Positions 1-8,403 of a stretch of 64,000 nucleotides of DNA are shown here, piece by piece. The notes under the pieces are model-generated. The model searched no databases, was not told the DNA's origin, and worked only from the letters and a program-made list of their open reading frames with translations. The stretch is from Chloroflexota bacterium (GTDB taxonomy: Bacteria > Chloroflexota > Limnocylindria > Limnocylindrales > CSP1-4), in contig CANJLL010000010.1 of assembly GCA_947475545.1 (NCBI GenBank), forward strand, positions 1-64,000, written 5' to 3'. A program made the translations under genes and the position numbers. How positions within the stretch are numbered: position 1 is the first letter of the stretch; each line of letters begins with the position of its first letter.

Positions 1-741
1 CCCGAGAGCGTCGAGTGCCAGGGTGCTGGCGGTGCCGCCGGTGGGCGTGATGCTCGTCGTCCGGTCGGCCAGGTCGTAGGCCAGGGTGACGACGCCGGCG
101 GTGGTGCCGGTCTCGGGGTTGGTCAGGAGGTTGCCATACGTGTCGTAGGACGCGGTGACGGCGGTGCCGCCGTTCTTGGTGACCGCCAGCAGGACGTCGG
201 TCCGGTCATAGGTGGCGCCGTAGCTGTCGGCCCCCTCGGCCTTGGTCCGCCGGTTGCCATCGAGGTCCCAGGTGTACGTCCGGGTGCCGGCAGCGAGCCC
301 CGTGGAGCCGGTCAGGCGGCCCAGGCCGTCATACGTGAACGACTGGGTGTTCGTCCCGGCATCCCCGGTCGGTCCGGTGATGCTGCGGCCTTCGCTCGTG
401 ATGTTGCCGACCCGGTCCCAGGCCTGGCTGAGGCTGAGGGAGCCCGTGCCGAGGGTCTTGGCGAGGCTCGTCGGACGCTTGGCGGCGTCGTAGGCATAGG
501 TCACGGCGTTGGTGTCGCTGTTGAACTTGCGGGTGTCGAGGAGGCCATCGGGACGGTACGTGAACGACGCGGTGCCACCGCCCGACTGCCAGCCCGAGGG
601 CAGGGTGGCCCCCGCGATCCGCTTGGCCCAGTCGTACGTGAAGCTCGTGGTGCCAACGGCCCCGGCGTCGCCGTCGGCCCGGGAGGCCAGGGTGCCGTCG
701 GCATTCCAGGCGAAGTCGGTCAACACCGTGCTGCTGCGCTT
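1..741 (-). pseudogene. RHS-repeat protein, C-terminal part (runs off the left edge)
   Basis: Reading leftward, the frame whose codons start at positions divisible by 3 encodes tandem RHS/YD repeats: segments such as TSFTYDWAKR, ASFTYRPDG, VTYAYDAAKR, QSFTYDGLGR and RTYTWDLDGNR recur about every 20 residues. RHS proteins are large secreted or wall-associated proteins that build a beta-cage around a toxin or form surface filaments. No start codon lies in this frame; the secretory N-terminus lies just upstream in another frame (720-1325). The gene is open at base 1, so the C-terminal tip is unseen. Frame assignment is sure; whether the gene is functional is doubtful. Confidence 0.75.
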
Positions 742-1325
742 GGTCTGGTCCGGCCGGGCGCGCGGAGGGAGAGCGCGCCGACACCGTTGACCGCGATCCT
801 GGCGATGGCGGTCTCGCCCCGGCCCGTGCTGAAGGAGACGTCGCGGTCGAGCGCCGCCACCGACAGGCCATAGGTGGCGTCATTGGCCACTCGCAGCGAC
901 AGGTCGATCGGCTGCCAGGCGCCCTTGGTGTCCTGGAAGTTCATCCGGCCCGAACTCGCCTCAAGGCGGAACTGGCCGTTGGGCAGAGCGATCGTCCGGG
1001 TGGTCTCGGTCCGCTTGCTGATCACCTCGGTCTCGACGGCCGGGGCGGCGGCCGCCTGGCCCGCCGTGCGGATGGCGACGCCGGTCGACCCGCCACCCGC
1101 CGAACCACCGTCGGAGTTGGCAAGATCGATCGGCACGGCGCCCGCGCCGACGACGTACGGACCGGCCGCCGGGGTGGACTCGCCGGGCGCCGGATCGTTC
1201 GCCCCGACCGCCCAGGGGGGCGACGCCTGGGCGAGCAGGCTGGTCAGGATGGCCACGACCGTCCAGCCCGTGGCGAGCCGATGGATGGCCCGGCCACGAC
1301 GACGCGCACCGAACGAACCGCGCAT
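720..1325 (-). pseudogene. secretory N-terminal fragment of the RHS gene
   Basis: Start ATG at 1325 is preceded by GGAGGG about 6 bases away. The first 45 residues form a signal peptide (RRRGR, then a hydrophobic stretch TVVAILTSLLAQA, then PPWA). The rest resembles the N-terminal region of secreted RHS proteins (FRLEASSGRMNFQDTKG, then WQPIDLSL). The frame stops at 720-722, while RHS repeats begin in a different frame near 741. In full-length relatives several hundred residues separate these two parts; here almost nothing does. I infer an internal deletion with frameshift, or an assembly join. Confidence 0.65.
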
Positions 1326-1500
1326 CCCGATCCCTCCGCCGCTCGCTCCCCTCAGAGCGATTGGCCATCGGGCCCGTAGCCTGGCGTGTCGTCGTGTCGG
1401 AGAACAGGCGGCGTTCCCCGGCGGCGCGTCGTGCTGCGAACGAACTCCCCCAGTGGTGCCGCCAGGGCGATCCCCCGTCACCCTGCGGCTGGGGGCAGTC

Positions 1501-1527
1501 TTGACGCGACCCCCCCCCACATGTCAA
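1501..1527. promoter_or_regulatory. inverted TTGAC/GTCAA pair flanking a C9 tract
   Basis: TTGAC at 1501-1505 and GTCAA at 1523-1527 form an inverted repeat, so each strand has a -35-like TTGAC. Between them lies a run of nine C (1510-1518). It sits between the leftward RHS gene and the rightward flavin-fold gene. The matching -10 elements are poor on both strands, so promoter function is only a guess. Apart from this, the 400-base gap 1326-1727 shows no recognisable gene. Confidence 0.25.
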
Positions 1528-1727
1528 TAGGCAGTTGGCCGGCCTCCTGCAAAGCAGGTGACTGGTTCCGCGGAGTTAGGGCGGTCTCGACTCGAGCGGC
1601 GAGCCTCTTGGCGGAGCTCGTAGAGCGACGAGCGCCGCCTGCCGCCGCCGGGCGATCGCGTCAACCGATACGCTGTGGCCTCGCGGGCTGGCTTGGCCCC
1701 CGGCTCAAGCTCGGAGGATGGCACGGC

Positions 1728-2270
1728 GTGAGCGAACTCGACTGGCGGCCCGCGGGCACTCAGCTGGCGTCGCCGTCGGACGACGCGGGCGTCGTGGAGG
1801 TCCTGGAGACCACCACCCTGGCGCTCGCCACCGCCGGCCCGGGCGGCCGGCCCTTCGGGACCCCGGTCTTCTTCGCGGCGGATCCCGACCTGGGCCTGGT
1901 GTTCTTCTCGGACCCGGACACCCTCCACGTCCAGCACCTGGTCGGACGCCCGGAGGCGTCGGCGACCATCTACCCGGCCACCGGCGACTGGATGGAGATT
2001 CGCGGCCTGCAGGTGGCCGGCACGGTGGAGCGGATCTTGCCCGGCGAGGCCTGGGAGCGCGCTTGGACGGCCTACGCCGCCAAGTTCCCGTTCGTCGCGG
2101 GCCTCCGACCCATCGTCGACGCCGCGTGGCTCATGGTGCTGGTGCCGTCCTGGATCCGGCTGATCGACAACCGCCGAGGCTTTGGCTTCAAGTGCGAATG
2201 GACCAGCGGGCCGGCGTTCGAAGAGCCGGTTTCGCCATCGGTGGAGATCGACGAGTCGGCCGAGGGCTAG
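1728..2270 (+). CDS. pyridoxamine 5'-phosphate oxidase-like flavin-fold protein
   Basis: The 180-residue product has the split-barrel FMN-binding pattern: a strand LALATAGPGGRPFGTPVFFA near residue 24, then LVFFSDPDTLHVQHL and SATIYPATGDWMEIRGLQVAG, where the ATI...GLQVAG segment is typical of this superfamily. Such proteins bind FMN, F420 or haem and reduce or degrade small molecules; the substrate cannot be told. The GTG start at 1728 was chosen because GGAGG lies 10 bases upstream (1713-1717) and the homologous region begins just after it. It converges on another flavin-fold gene (2397-2819), with a hairpin between. Confidence 0.8.
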   Translation: MSELDWRPAGTQLASPSDDAGVVEVLETTTLALATAGPGGRPFGTPVFFAADPDLGLVFFSDPDTLHVQHLVGRPEASATIYPATGDWMEIRGLQVAGTVERILPGEAWERAWTAYAAKFPFVAGLRPIVDAAWLMVLVPSWIRLIDNRRGFGFKCEWTSGPAFEEPVSPSVEIDESAEG

Positions 2271-2339
2271 CCGGCCCAGGCGCCGGGTGGGCCGTTCGGC
2301 GGGCTGGCCGTTCAGGCGCAGCAATCGGCGGACATGAAG

Positions 2340-2370
2340 AACGGGCGGGCCGTCGCCGGCGCCGCCCGTT
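2340..2370. terminator. bidirectional hairpin between converging genes
   Basis: AACGGGCGG at 2340-2348 pairs perfectly with CCGCCCGTT at 2362-2370 around a 13-base loop. It lies between the stop codons of two converging genes, as expected for a shared intrinsic terminator, although the T tract is very short. Confidence 0.5.
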
Positions 2371-2396
2371 TGGGGACCGCTGGGATCCGCCGGGGA

Positions 2397-2819
2397 CTAC
2401 CGCCCCCACTGCCCCGAGTGCTTGAACGAGTCGACCTCGATGAAGAAGTTCTCGCGGTCGCCGGGGCGCCCATAGGGCTGGCCGGTGTACTTCTGCGACA
2501 TCTTGTTGATGAAGGCGAGGCCCTCGTCGGAGCGGATGACGACGACGCGGCCGCTGACCGTCAGCCAGTGCCATGGGCCCTTCGTGCTCACGATGGAGAC
2601 CGCGGCCTGCGGCCGGGCGCGCCAGGCTGCGCCCTTCCTGGACCCGACGGGCGAGCTGGTGATCAGGTGCCGACCGTCGAAGTCTACCCAGACCGGGAAG
2701 GTGACGATCTGGCCCTTGTCGCCGATGTAGGAGACGTGGGCGAGCGCGGGCTCGGCGAACAGGTCGAGGAAGTCGGCGGGGATGACCGACGGGGCGTCGG
2801 CGGTCTGGTTCGTGGTCAT
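2397..2819 (-). CDS. pyridoxamine 5'-phosphate oxidase family protein (F420-type)
   Basis: The 140-residue product carries the compact split-barrel pattern of F420/FMN-dependent enzymes: LAHVSYIGDKGQIVTFPVWV at the first strands, then LITSSPVGSRKGAAWRARP (the SPxGxRKxxxWRxxP motif common in this family) and AVSIVS...WLTVSGRVVVI. The ATG at 2819 has GGAG about 9 bases upstream; a longer in-frame start exists 66 bases upstream but lacks a ribosome site. It probably reduces a small substrate in the cytosol; which one is unknown. Confidence 0.82.
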   Translation of the reverse strand: MTTNQTADAPSVIPADFLDLFAEPALAHVSYIGDKGQIVTFPVWVDFDGRHLITSSPVGSRKGAAWRARPQAAVSIVSTKGPWHWLTVSGRVVVIRSDEGLAFINKMSQKYTGQPYGRPGDRENFFIEVDSFKHSGQWGR

Positions 2820-2906
2820 GGCAGGACTCCGTGGGCGGTCTGTAGTTGCGTGCGCAATCATATCGCCCGCCGTGGGATGTCGCAAGCGCGCCCGACCCGG
2901 CCAACC

Positions 2907-3704
2907 TCACCGGATCAGGTAGACCACCGAGACGGTGACCGTGACCTCGTTGGTCCCTGGCTGGACGGGCGTTGCCACGTCCTTGGCCACGGCGGCACCA
3001 GCGCTGTAGGCCACCGGGTAGGGCGTCCCGGAGCTGGATTCGCCGATCGAGGCGACCCCGTCAATCGCCACGCCGGCGGCTGACGCCAGGGTCTGCGCCT
3101 TCGACTTGGCCTGCGCCATGGCCGCCTGGCGCGCGTGCTCTTCGGCGCGGGCGGGGTCGGCGACCCGGAAGGTGATCCCGTCCATGGTGGTGGCGCCCGC
3201 GCTCATCGCGCCGTCGATCACGGCGCCTGCCGCGTCGATGCTTCGGATCGTGGCCACCACCGCGTTGGAGATGGTGTAGCCCTTGAGGCGGGGCGTGCCG
3301 CCGCCGGTCGGATAGTCGTAGGCCGGGTAGAGCGAGAGGACCGACGTCTTGAGGTCCACCTCGGCGACGCCGGCCTTGCGGATCGCGTCGATGACCGACG
3401 TCATGATCGAGGCGGCGGAGGAGCGGGCCTCGGCGACGGTCGACCTGGTGACCGAGACGCCCAGCCGGAGGTCGGCGATGTCCGGGCTGATCACCACCTT
3501 GCCGGTCCCGGTGACGGAGATCGTGTGCTCCTGGACCGCCCCCGACGGATCCGCCGCGAGGGTGCGACCCGGGGTCAACGACGGCGCCGTGGCGGGCACC
3601 AGCGACGGCGCGAGCGCGGCGGCCAGCAGGCCGACCGCGAGGCCAGCGGCAAGCCATGCCGCCCGGGAGGTCGGCAGCGGAATGGTGATCGTCCTGGATG
3701 GCAT
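2907..3704 (-). CDS. SIMPL (DUF541) domain secreted/periplasmic-type protein
   Basis: A 265-residue protein with one N-terminal membrane segment (about residues 14-36, LAAGLAVGLLAAALAPSLVP), followed by the SIMPL domain: HTISVTGTGKVVISPDIADL at about 60-79, then a long helix and ITFRVADPARAEEHARQAAM near residue 185. SIMPL proteins form oligomeric shells outside the membrane; their biochemical role is poorly defined. AGGAG precedes the ATG at 3704 by 8 bases. No partner gene is evident. Confidence 0.85.
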   Translation of the reverse strand: MPSRTITIPLPTSRAAWLAAGLAVGLLAAALAPSLVPATAPSLTPGRTLAADPSGAVQEHTISVTGTGKVVISPDIADLRLGVSVTRSTVAEARSSAASIMTSVIDAIRKAGVAEVDLKTSVLSLYPAYDYPTGGGTPRLKGYTISNAVVATIRSIDAAGAVIDGAMSAGATTMDGITFRVADPARAEEHARQAAMAQAKSKAQTLASAAGVAIDGVASIGESSSGTPYPVAYSAGAAVAKDVATPVQPGTNEVTVTVSVVYLIR

Positions 3705-3868
3705 GGAAGGCTCCTGGTGGCTGACCGGACCGGAGGCGGCTCGACGGTGGACCGCGCTGGCCGGGAGACGCCGCTGGGGCGCGGCGAGTTCCGGACCGGT
3801 TGCGGCGCGTCGGGCTACGGCACAGGCATGACCGGGATTGGTGAGCGTCGAGGTGTGGGCGGGTACGT

Positions 3869-3874
3869 TAGACT
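3869..3874 (+). promoter_or_regulatory. candidate -10 (TAGACT)
   Basis: TAGACT fits the TANNNT -10 pattern seen repeatedly in this window and lies 37 bases before the GTG at 3911, leaving room for a short leader with the AAGGAG site. No good -35 is visible at 16-18 bases upstream. Confidence 0.35.
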
Positions 3875-3910
3875 TTGGAGTTCAGACGACAACGAAGGAG
3901 ACGATCGACC

Positions 3911-4231
3911 GTGGCACGCTATAGCGTCATCAAGGTCGGCAAGCCGATCAACATCGATGAGCTTCGGAGGTCATCCGTGCAGGGCGGTCGGAAGCCAAGT
4001 CCGCGCGACGAAGACCTCAAGCTGCTGGTGCGCGAGGTCAGCGTCGGCCCAGAATCGCAGGTGATCCCGTGGGAGCTGGGCGACCAGAAGGTCGCGACCG
4101 CCCGCCTTGCCGCCAACAAAGTCATCAAGCAGCTGGGTCTACCGGTGTATGTGGCGACGCACCGGGCCCACCCCGGCATGCTGCTCTTCTCCCGCCAGCA
4201 GATCAGCGCCCGGAAGCGCCGAGGCGCCTGA
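3911..4231 (+). CDS. small basic protein of unknown function
   Basis: A 106-residue product beginning VARYSVIKVGKPINIDEL, rich in Lys/Arg, with a basic tail ISARKRRGA. I do not recognise the family. It has no signal peptide or membrane segment, so it should be cytoplasmic and may contact nucleic acid. GTG 3911 was chosen because AAGGAG lies at 3895-3900; an upstream in-frame TTG has no ribosome site and overlaps the promoter candidate. It stands alone, ending before a hairpin at 4284-4305. Confidence 0.7.
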   Translation: MARYSVIKVGKPINIDELRRSSVQGGRKPSPRDEDLKLLVREVSVGPESQVIPWELGDQKVATARLAANKVIKQLGLPVYVATHRAHPGMLLFSRQQISARKRRGA

Positions 4232-4283
4232 CCCGGAGTCCAAGACCGGGCGTCTCGACGGCGCCCGCCTGCAACCCTTCACC

Positions 4284-4305
4284 GGCCCGGAGTCCCCTCC
4301 GGGCC
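4284..4305. terminator. hairpin between converging genes
   Basis: GGCCCGGAG (4284-4292) pairs with CTCCGGGCC (4297-4305) around a TCCC loop. It lies between the small basic gene (+) and the M28 peptidase (-), so it may serve both. No strong T tract follows. Confidence 0.5.
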
Positions 4306-4327
4306 GACGTTGATTCCGGGGCCCGGG

Positions 4328-5695
4328 TCAGCGCAGGTCGAGGCCTCCCGCTGCGCAGCCGGCCAGCGTGATCGCGGCGGCCAGCCGCGTGGCGTTGGCG
4401 AGGTCGCGCTGGTCCACCACGTCGTGCGTGTCACCGGGTGTCAGGACGAACCGGAGCGCGGAGTCCTGCTTGCCAAAGCCGGCCACCAGCCGGAGTGCCG
4501 GGATGCCGTGGCGCGCGAAGTGGAAGTGGTCGCTGTTCTTCATCAGCGGCTCGTAGAAGCCCAGTGGCGTCCCGGCGGCGGCGCCAATGGCGCCCAGCCA
4601 CGGCTCCAGGCGCGGGAACTCGCTGGTGAGTGCCGTCAAGTCGGGATCGCCGGCGATGGCGTCGAGGTTCACGTTGAGCGCGATGGCGTCGCGCTCCGCG
4701 GGCGCCAGCCCGTCGAGGTAGGTGGCCGAACCGGCAACCCCCCACTCCTCCAGGTTGAACAGGAAGACCCGGAGGCCGCGCGGCAGCTGCGCGACCACGG
4801 GGCGCAGGGCGCGCGCGATCGCCAACACGGCCGCGAGACCCGTGGCGTTGTCCATGGCGCTCTCGGCCAGCGGATGGCCGTCGATGTGGGCGCTCAGCGC
4901 GACCCACTCGCGCTGCTCCCCCGCCGGGGGTTCGCGGCCCGGAAGGTCGACGACCAGGCACTCCGCGACACCGGGCACCGAGGCGGTCTGGATGGACAGC
5001 CGGACCCGCGGGTACCGAGCGCCGAGCCCAGCGGCGTCCGGAGGCGCGGACAGGGCGGCCAGCGCGGCTGCGCCCTCGAACGTGATGCCGGCCGCGGGGA
5101 TGTCCGCCGCGCCGCCCCGGCCCGATGAGCCGGTCACCAGCAGCTCCCCGGGGATGCGGTTGGCGATGAGGTAGCCGGCCGCCCCGGCGGCCTTGGCGGC
5201 CTCGTACTTGACGCGGCGATGGACGGTTCCCGGCCAGAACATGTACTCGTGGCGGACCAGGACGATGCGGCCGCGGACCTCGTCCCGCCGGGCCTCGATC
5301 TCCTGGGGCGTGCCGCGGCCCAGGTCCAGCACCTCGGCCTCCAGGCCACCCTCGGGGGTGTTGACCGACCAGACCAGGGCGTGGCAGGCCAGCTCCGGGC
5401 TGGGCTCGCCGGGTTCGCCGCCGGCTCCTGCCGGGCCCAGGATCTCCAGCCGCTGCGACACCCGCCGCCAGCCATCGTGCGGGAGCCGGATGATACCCGG
5501 GGCCACCCCCAGGTCGGCCTCCAGCCGCGCCTTGAGCCACGCCGTGGCGGCGCGTTCGCCGTCCGATCCGGCGAAGCGTCCGCCGAAGGCACAGATGGCC
5601 TCGAAATCGGACCGCAGCCGGGTTGCGTCCAGGGCGGCCTCGACGACGGGCCACTGGGCCGGCAGGCCGGACGGGGCGGACAGCGGTGGTGTCAT
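4328..5695 (-). CDS. M28-family zinc aminopeptidase with PA domain
   Basis: A 455-residue metallopeptidase. The C-terminal half shows the five metal-ligand/catalytic positions of M28: SAHIDGHP (His, Asp), MDNATG (bridging Asp), NLEEWG (Glu pair), NLDAIAGD (Asp) and GDTHDVVD (His). A protease-associated insert lies before it (AAKAAGAAGYLIANR, VPAAGITFEGAAAL-like). There is no signal peptide, so it likely acts in the cytosol on peptides or N-acyl compounds. Its ATG at 5695 overlaps the TGA of the upstream FAD oxidoreductase (ATGA), so the two are translationally coupled and may act in one amino-acid or amine catabolic route. Confidence 0.88.
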   Translation of the reverse strand: MTPPLSAPSGLPAQWPVVEAALDATRLRSDFEAICAFGGRFAGSDGERAATAWLKARLEADLGVAPGIIRLPHDGWRRVSQRLEILGPAGAGGEPGEPSPELACHALVWSVNTPEGGLEAEVLDLGRGTPQEIEARRDEVRGRIVLVRHEYMFWPGTVHRRVKYEAAKAAGAAGYLIANRIPGELLVTGSSGRGGAADIPAAGITFEGAAALAALSAPPDAAGLGARYPRVRLSIQTASVPGVAECLVVDLPGREPPAGEQREWVALSAHIDGHPLAESAMDNATGLAAVLAIARALRPVVAQLPRGLRVFLFNLEEWGVAGSATYLDGLAPAERDAIALNVNLDAIAGDPDLTALTSEFPRLEPWLGAIGAAAGTPLGFYEPLMKNSDHFHFARHGIPALRLVAGFGKQDSALRFVLTPGDTHDVVDQRDLANATRLAAAITLAGCAAGGLDLR

Positions 5696-6942
5696 GCGGG
5701 CGATCCCTCCGGGTGAGCGAACGGTGATCCGAACCGACCGGCGGCGAGGGCGGCCGGGATGGACGAGTTTCGGCCCAGCGCCACGTCGGCGATCAGGCGA
5801 GCCGAGGCGGGACCGGTGGAGATTCCCCACGGGCCGTGGCCGGCGCAGATCAGGAGTCCCTCGGCGCCGTCCAGCGCACCGATGAGCGGGTGGCCGTCCA
5901 GGGAGACCGGACGAGCACAGGCGCGCACGCCGGGGATGGGCGCGTCCGCGATCCCGGGCACGAACAAGGCGGCCCGCTCGAGGAGTGGAACAACCCACTC
6001 GGCGGGGTCGGGCTCCTCGGGGAGGAAGGTGGAGCCAACGGCCGAGATGCCCGCGGCGGTGGAGAGGCTGAACTCCCGGGCAGCCGGGGCTCGCCGTCCC
6101 GCCTGGGCGAGCCGTCCGACCGACTCCCGGGCTCCGGGTGCGCCGTTGCCGGTGCCACCCACGCCACCATCCTCCGCTCCGCCCGCCAGGGCCGCGTCGA
6201 TCTCGGCCTCCTCCAGGACGTGCCGCGGAGGATTGGACAGCGCGGCCTCCACCACCACGCCCCACCGGCGGTGGATGGGCCGCCAGTGTCCGGATGGGTC
6301 CACCAGCGCGGGCGTCCACGGCCCCGCCGCCGCGATGACCAGCCCCGCGGGGATCAGCCGGCCGTCCACCCACACACCCACGACCCGGCCCCCGGGGACG
6401 TCGCCCGCCCACGCCAGCCGTGCCTCGCGCCCCAGCCGGAACGTGGCCCCGCGGCGCTCCGCCAGGGTGGCGTAGGCGTACGTCGACGCGGCAGGTGCGA
6501 CCGGGTAGCCCATCCCGACCCGGCAGGCCACCAGGTCGGGGTGGAGGGCGGGCTCCAGCTCCAGCAGCTCCCGGCCCGCCATCACGCTGACGTCTGCCCC
6601 GGGGAGCTGCGTACGGGCGTTGGCGGCAAGGCGTTGGGCCGCGCCCGCATCCCGCGTGACGAAGAGGAGCCCGGCCGGCGCCGCGGGAAGGCGGAAGCCG
6701 GCGTCGAGCGCCGAGAGCTCCCGGTAGAGGTCGATCGTCACGGCGTACAGGCCGGCGAGGGCGGCATCAAACGGGTGCTGGACCACCCCCGAGTTGGCGC
6801 CCGACGCGCCGGACGCGAGGCCGGCCTGCTCCACGATGGTGACGCGCAGGCCGGCCGCCGCCAGGAACGCGGCCGTGGCGCACCCGACGATCCCGGCGCC
6901 CACCACCACCACGTCGGGGGCGGGACCAGCGGCATCCGGCAT
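5692..6942 (-). CDS. FAD-dependent amino-acid/amine oxidoreductase (DAO family)
   Basis: A 416-residue DAO-type flavoprotein. The dinucleotide-binding motif VVVVGAGIVGCATAAFLAAAG is at residues 11-31, followed by GASGANSGVVQHP, the usual FAD-contact loop, and a C-terminal GHGPWGISTGPASARLIAD that closes over the FAD. Relatives oxidise glycine, D-amino acids or sarcosine. A Gly-rich insertion near residues 255-290 is not typical. It is coupled to the M28 peptidase downstream and sits 30 bases after a second DAO-type gene, suggesting one leftward operon. Confidence 0.85.
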   Translation of the reverse strand: MPDAAGPAPDVVVVGAGIVGCATAAFLAAAGLRVTIVEQAGLASGASGANSGVVQHPFDAALAGLYAVTIDLYRELSALDAGFRLPAAPAGLLFVTRDAGAAQRLAANARTQLPGADVSVMAGRELLELEPALHPDLVACRVGMGYPVAPAASTYAYATLAERRGATFRLGREARLAWAGDVPGGRVVGVWVDGRLIPAGLVIAAAGPWTPALVDPSGHWRPIHRRWGVVVEAALSNPPRHVLEEAEIDAALAGGAEDGGVGGTGNGAPGARESVGRLAQAGRRAPAAREFSLSTAAGISAVGSTFLPEEPDPAEWVVPLLERAALFVPGIADAPIPGVRACARPVSLDGHPLIGALDGAEGLLICAGHGPWGISTGPASARLIADVALGRNSSIPAALAAGRFGSPFAHPEGSPA

Positions 6943-6972
6943 CAGTGGGCCCGCCTCATCGGCCGCCGCCCG

Positions 6973-8295
6973 TCACTCGTCGCTGCCCGCGTGCCCCGTC
7001 CGCGTCGCCTGCGTGGCGAAGCGCGCGGGGCGGAATGGCTCCAGCTCGGGCGGGTTCGCCCCGAGCAGGTCGGCGCAGGCGAGGCGGCCGACCAGCGCGC
7101 AGAGCGTGGCGCCCGAATGGGTGATCGCGTGATAGAGGCCACCCACCAGCGGATCCGGGCCGATCGCGGAGAGCCCGTCGGCGGGGATCGCGCGCAGGCC
7201 GATCCGTGCGCCCTCGAAGCTTGCGCCGCGGAGCGCGGGCATGACGCGGGCGGCGCCGGCCAGTTCGGCAAGGGCTCGCGGGTCGTCCAGGGCAAACGGG
7301 TCGCCGGGGACCAGCGTCCCGTCGATGCTCTGGCCGCCGACCATCACCCGCGTGCTGGCCTCGGGACGGAGCTGGAACGCGCCGGCGTGGACGACGCGCC
7401 GCAGCTGGGTGGCGACGGGCGACGTGACCAGGTTGATCCCGATGCTGTTCTGGATGGGCAGGAGCCCGCCGGCCATCGCCGCGAGCCGCCCACCATCGGG
7501 GCCGGCGGCGTTGATGACCATGTCCGCCGCGATCTCCGTCCCGTCGCTCAATCGGACGCCCGTGATCTGGCCTCCGGAGCGGGTCACGCCGTGCACGCTG
7601 ACGCCCTGCAGCAGGCGGAGGCCGTAGCGGCGGGCAGCCGCGGTGACCAGGCGATGCGCCAGGGCCGCCGTGTCCAGCCAGCCCTCCATGGGCTTCAGGT
7701 AGACCACCGGGACGCTGTCGCGGTCGATGACCAGGTCAGGCTCCAGCTCCATGGCCTCGTCCGGGGTGATCTCCTCGACCAGGTAGCCGTTGGTTCGAGT
7801 GGCGTTCACCTTGGCCGCCAGCTTGCCGTAGCCGACGTCGGTGTTCTGGCCCTTGTACGGGACGCTGCCACCAGCAGCCGGAGTCGGAGTCGAAGTCGAA
7901 GTCGAAGTCGCGGACCGTCCGGCCGGCGCCGCCGAACCGGCGTTCGGGACCGCAGGGCCCGGCCCGGCATTCGACCCCGCTGGGCTCGCGCCCGGCGCGC
8001 CTTCGGGCACCCCCCACGAGAGGGCGCCGTCCAGGTGGAGGAGGTCGTGCGAACCCAGCTCGGCCGCCAGGGCCCAGTGCTCGCCGATGCCGCGCACGTT
8101 GAACAGGTGGTACGCGTGCGGCTTCTTGTCGAAGCTGTTCACCCACGAGAAGCTGGCGCCGCTGATGCCGCCGCCCGGGAACCGGCGCTCCACCAGCGTG
8201 ACGCCCACGCCGGACTGGGCCAGCCGGTACGCGATGCTGGCGCCGATGGCGCCGCCGCCGACGACCACCATCTCGGCAATGACGGGCCTGGCCAT
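6973..8295 (-). CDS. FAD-dependent oxidoreductase (DAO family) with Ser/Thr-Pro insert
   Basis: A 440-residue flavoprotein with MVVVGGGAIGASIAYRLAQSG at residues 9-29 and the C-terminal HSGATLCALVGRLACADLL. It belongs to the D-amino-acid oxidase-like group. Residues about 93-150 are a low-complexity Pro/Ala/Gly insert containing STSTSTPT, encoded by near-identical six-base repeats around 7890-7915, which probably expanded by slippage. AGGAG precedes the ATG at 8295. It is the first gene of the likely oxidoreductase-oxidoreductase-peptidase operon. The substrate is unknown. Confidence 0.83.
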   Translation of the reverse strand: MARPVIAEMVVVGGGAIGASIAYRLAQSGVGVTLVERRFPGGGISGASFSWVNSFDKKPHAYHLFNVRGIGEHWALAAELGSHDLLHLDGALSWGVPEGAPGASPAGSNAGPGPAVPNAGSAAPAGRSATSTSTSTPTPAAGGSVPYKGQNTDVGYGKLAAKVNATRTNGYLVEEITPDEAMELEPDLVIDRDSVPVVYLKPMEGWLDTAALAHRLVTAAARRYGLRLLQGVSVHGVTRSGGQITGVRLSDGTEIAADMVINAAGPDGGRLAAMAGGLLPIQNSIGINLVTSPVATQLRRVVHAGAFQLRPEASTRVMVGGQSIDGTLVPGDPFALDDPRALAELAGAARVMPALRGASFEGARIGLRAIPADGLSAIGPDPLVGGLYHAITHSGATLCALVGRLACADLLGANPPELEPFRPARFATQATRTGHAGSDE

Positions 8296-8403
8296 GGGCG
8301 AACTCCTGCGCAGCGGGGCGGTTGTGCTGTCACCCCAGATCCTACGGCGCCATGACCGTGACGGAACGCCTGCTTCGACGCCCCGCCGACGCCGGGGTGA
8401 TTG

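Noticed and set aside
5836-8355. A long open frame on the plus strand across the two FAD oxidoreductases
   Set aside because: It is the antisense of two well-recognised enzymes, has no domain signal and is rich in Arg/Gly/His as high-GC antisense frames are.
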